Part shown: positions 5,592 to 6,219 of the stretch, piece after piece
Position numbering within the stretch: the first letter of the stretch is position 1
Layout of the letters: each line of letters opens with the position of its first letter
Position numbers and translations under genes: made by a program
Origin: an uncultured Deinococcales bacterium
GTDB taxonomy: Bacteria; Deinococcota; Deinococci; Deinococcales; Trueperaceae
Direction of reading: 5' to 3'
Length of the DNA: 6,219 nt
Assembly: GCA_937934635.1 (NCBI GenBank)
Contig: CALGZD010000124.1
Location: 1-6,219 of the forward strand
Notes under the pieces: model-generated
The model's input: the letters and a program-made list of their open reading frames with translations, nothing else
Database searches by the model: none
Told to the model about the DNA's origin: nothing

Positions 5592-6219
5592 ATGTCAAAC
5601 CTTCCAGTAGCAGTAATCGGTGCAGGACCAATAGGATTAGCAGCAGCAGCACATCTTATAGAGCGTGGTGAAACGCCAATTATTTTTGAAATGGGCAATG
5701 AAGTTGCAGCAAACATTCGTTCTTGGCAGCATGTTCGTGTTTTTTCGCCTTGGCAATTTAATATTGACTCAGCAGCAAAAACACTCTTGAGTGATTATGG
5801 TTGGCAAGCGCCACAAGATGACTATTTGCCAACGGGTAAAGAGATTATTGAAGACTATCTTGAACCACTTGCTGCTTTACCAGACATTCAAGACAAGCTT
5901 CATCTTGGCACAAAGGTTATAGCTGTAGGTAGAAAAAATCAGGACAAGCTTAAAGATGATAATCGGGAAGATTTACCTTTTGTGTTGCATGTTGAAAGTG
6001 CAGAGGGTGAACGACAAGTAGAAGTAAAAGCTGTTATGGATGCCACGGGCACATGGTCAAATCCTAATCCACTTGGGGCAGGTGGCTTGCCTGCAATTGG
6101 CGAAAAAGCTGCAAAAGATAAACTCCACTATGGTATTCCAGATGTTTTAAATGCTGACCGAGAGCGTTTTGCGAATAAACGAGTGATGGTTGTAGGTGCT
6201 GGACATTCTGCATTTCAGT
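5592..6219 (+). CDS. Ars-operon-associated FAD/NAD(P)-dependent oxidoreductase (partial, C-terminus beyond window)
   Basis: This is a two-dinucleotide-binding flavoprotein of the type often found in arsenic operons and sometimes annotated ArsO or 'flavoprotein involved in K+ transport'; its reaction in those operons is not established to my knowledge. The 209 visible codons begin with the FAD-binding VIGAGPIGLAAAAHL (8-22), followed by SWQHVRVFSPWQFNID (44-59), an ATG-type motif DATGTW (150-155), PNPLGAGGLPAIGE (158-171), and a second Rossmann motif VMVVGAGHSAF (198-208) for NAD(P)H just before the edge. No signal peptide is seen. It follows arsR on the same strand, behind a second copy of the ArsR operator, so co-regulation is likely. 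Arsenite efflux or arsenate reductase genes, if present, lie beyond the window. Confidence 0.9.
   Translation, partial: MSNLPVAVIGAGPIGLAAAAHLIERGETPIIFEMGNEVAANIRSWQHVRVFSPWQFNIDSAAKTLLSDYGWQAPQDDYLPTGKEIIEDYLEPLAALPDIQDKLHLGTKVIAVGRKNQDKLKDDNREDLPFVLHVESAEGERQVEVKAVMDATGTWSNPNPLGAGGLPAIGEKAAKDKLHYGIPDVLNADRERFANKRVMVVGAGHSAFQ

Overview
The window looks like chromosomal DNA from a mid-to-low-GC bacterium. The uracil phosphoribosyltransferase closely resembles Bacillota versions. Its position just upstream of a WecA/TagO-type sugar-phosphate transferase is an arrangement common in Bacillota, and the DUF815 ATPase has the long helical N-terminus I associate with clostridial members. The animal-type haem peroxidase is not typical of that phylum, so the taxonomic call is tentative. 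No rRNA, tRNA, CRISPR array, insertion sequence or prophage gene is visible.

Layout. (1) Positions 1-1731, minus strand: upp, then a WecA/TagO-like polyprenyl-phosphate sugar-phosphate transferase that runs off the left edge; together they link pyrimidine salvage with cell-surface polymer synthesis. (2) Positions about 1770-3059, plus strand, divergent from upp: a DUF815 AAA-type ATPase. (3) Positions 3159-3248: five 18-bp tandem copies in the convergent gap. The innermost copy is the 3' end and stop codon of the next gene. (4) Positions 3234-4889, minus strand: a haem peroxidase of the myeloperoxidase/peroxidasin superfamily with its haem-pocket residues intact and no signal peptide. (5) Positions 5100-6219, plus strand: the start of an arsenic-type operon. 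It has an ArsR repressor with a cysteine-rich tail, followed by an ars-associated FAD/NAD(P)-dependent flavoprotein that runs off the right edge.

Regulation is the most readable part. A near-perfect dyad, TATAAC-N10-GTTATA, lies exactly between the -35 and -10 boxes of a strong arsR promoter. The same dyad recurs between arsR and the flavoprotein gene, with an extra half-site. This fits an autoregulated two-site ArsR circuit. Several genes (arsR, upp and probably the DUF815 gene) lack a Shine-Dalgarno sequence and have a -10-like hexamer 6-7 nt before the start codon, which suggests leaderless transcripts. The peroxidase, the flavoprotein and the WecA-like gene have ordinary ribosome binding sites.

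I see no clearly new multi-gene system. The observations most worth checking are the reiterated peroxidase 3' end, the paired ArsR operators, the leaderless-start pattern, and the presence of a signal-less animal-type peroxidase next to an arsenic operon.
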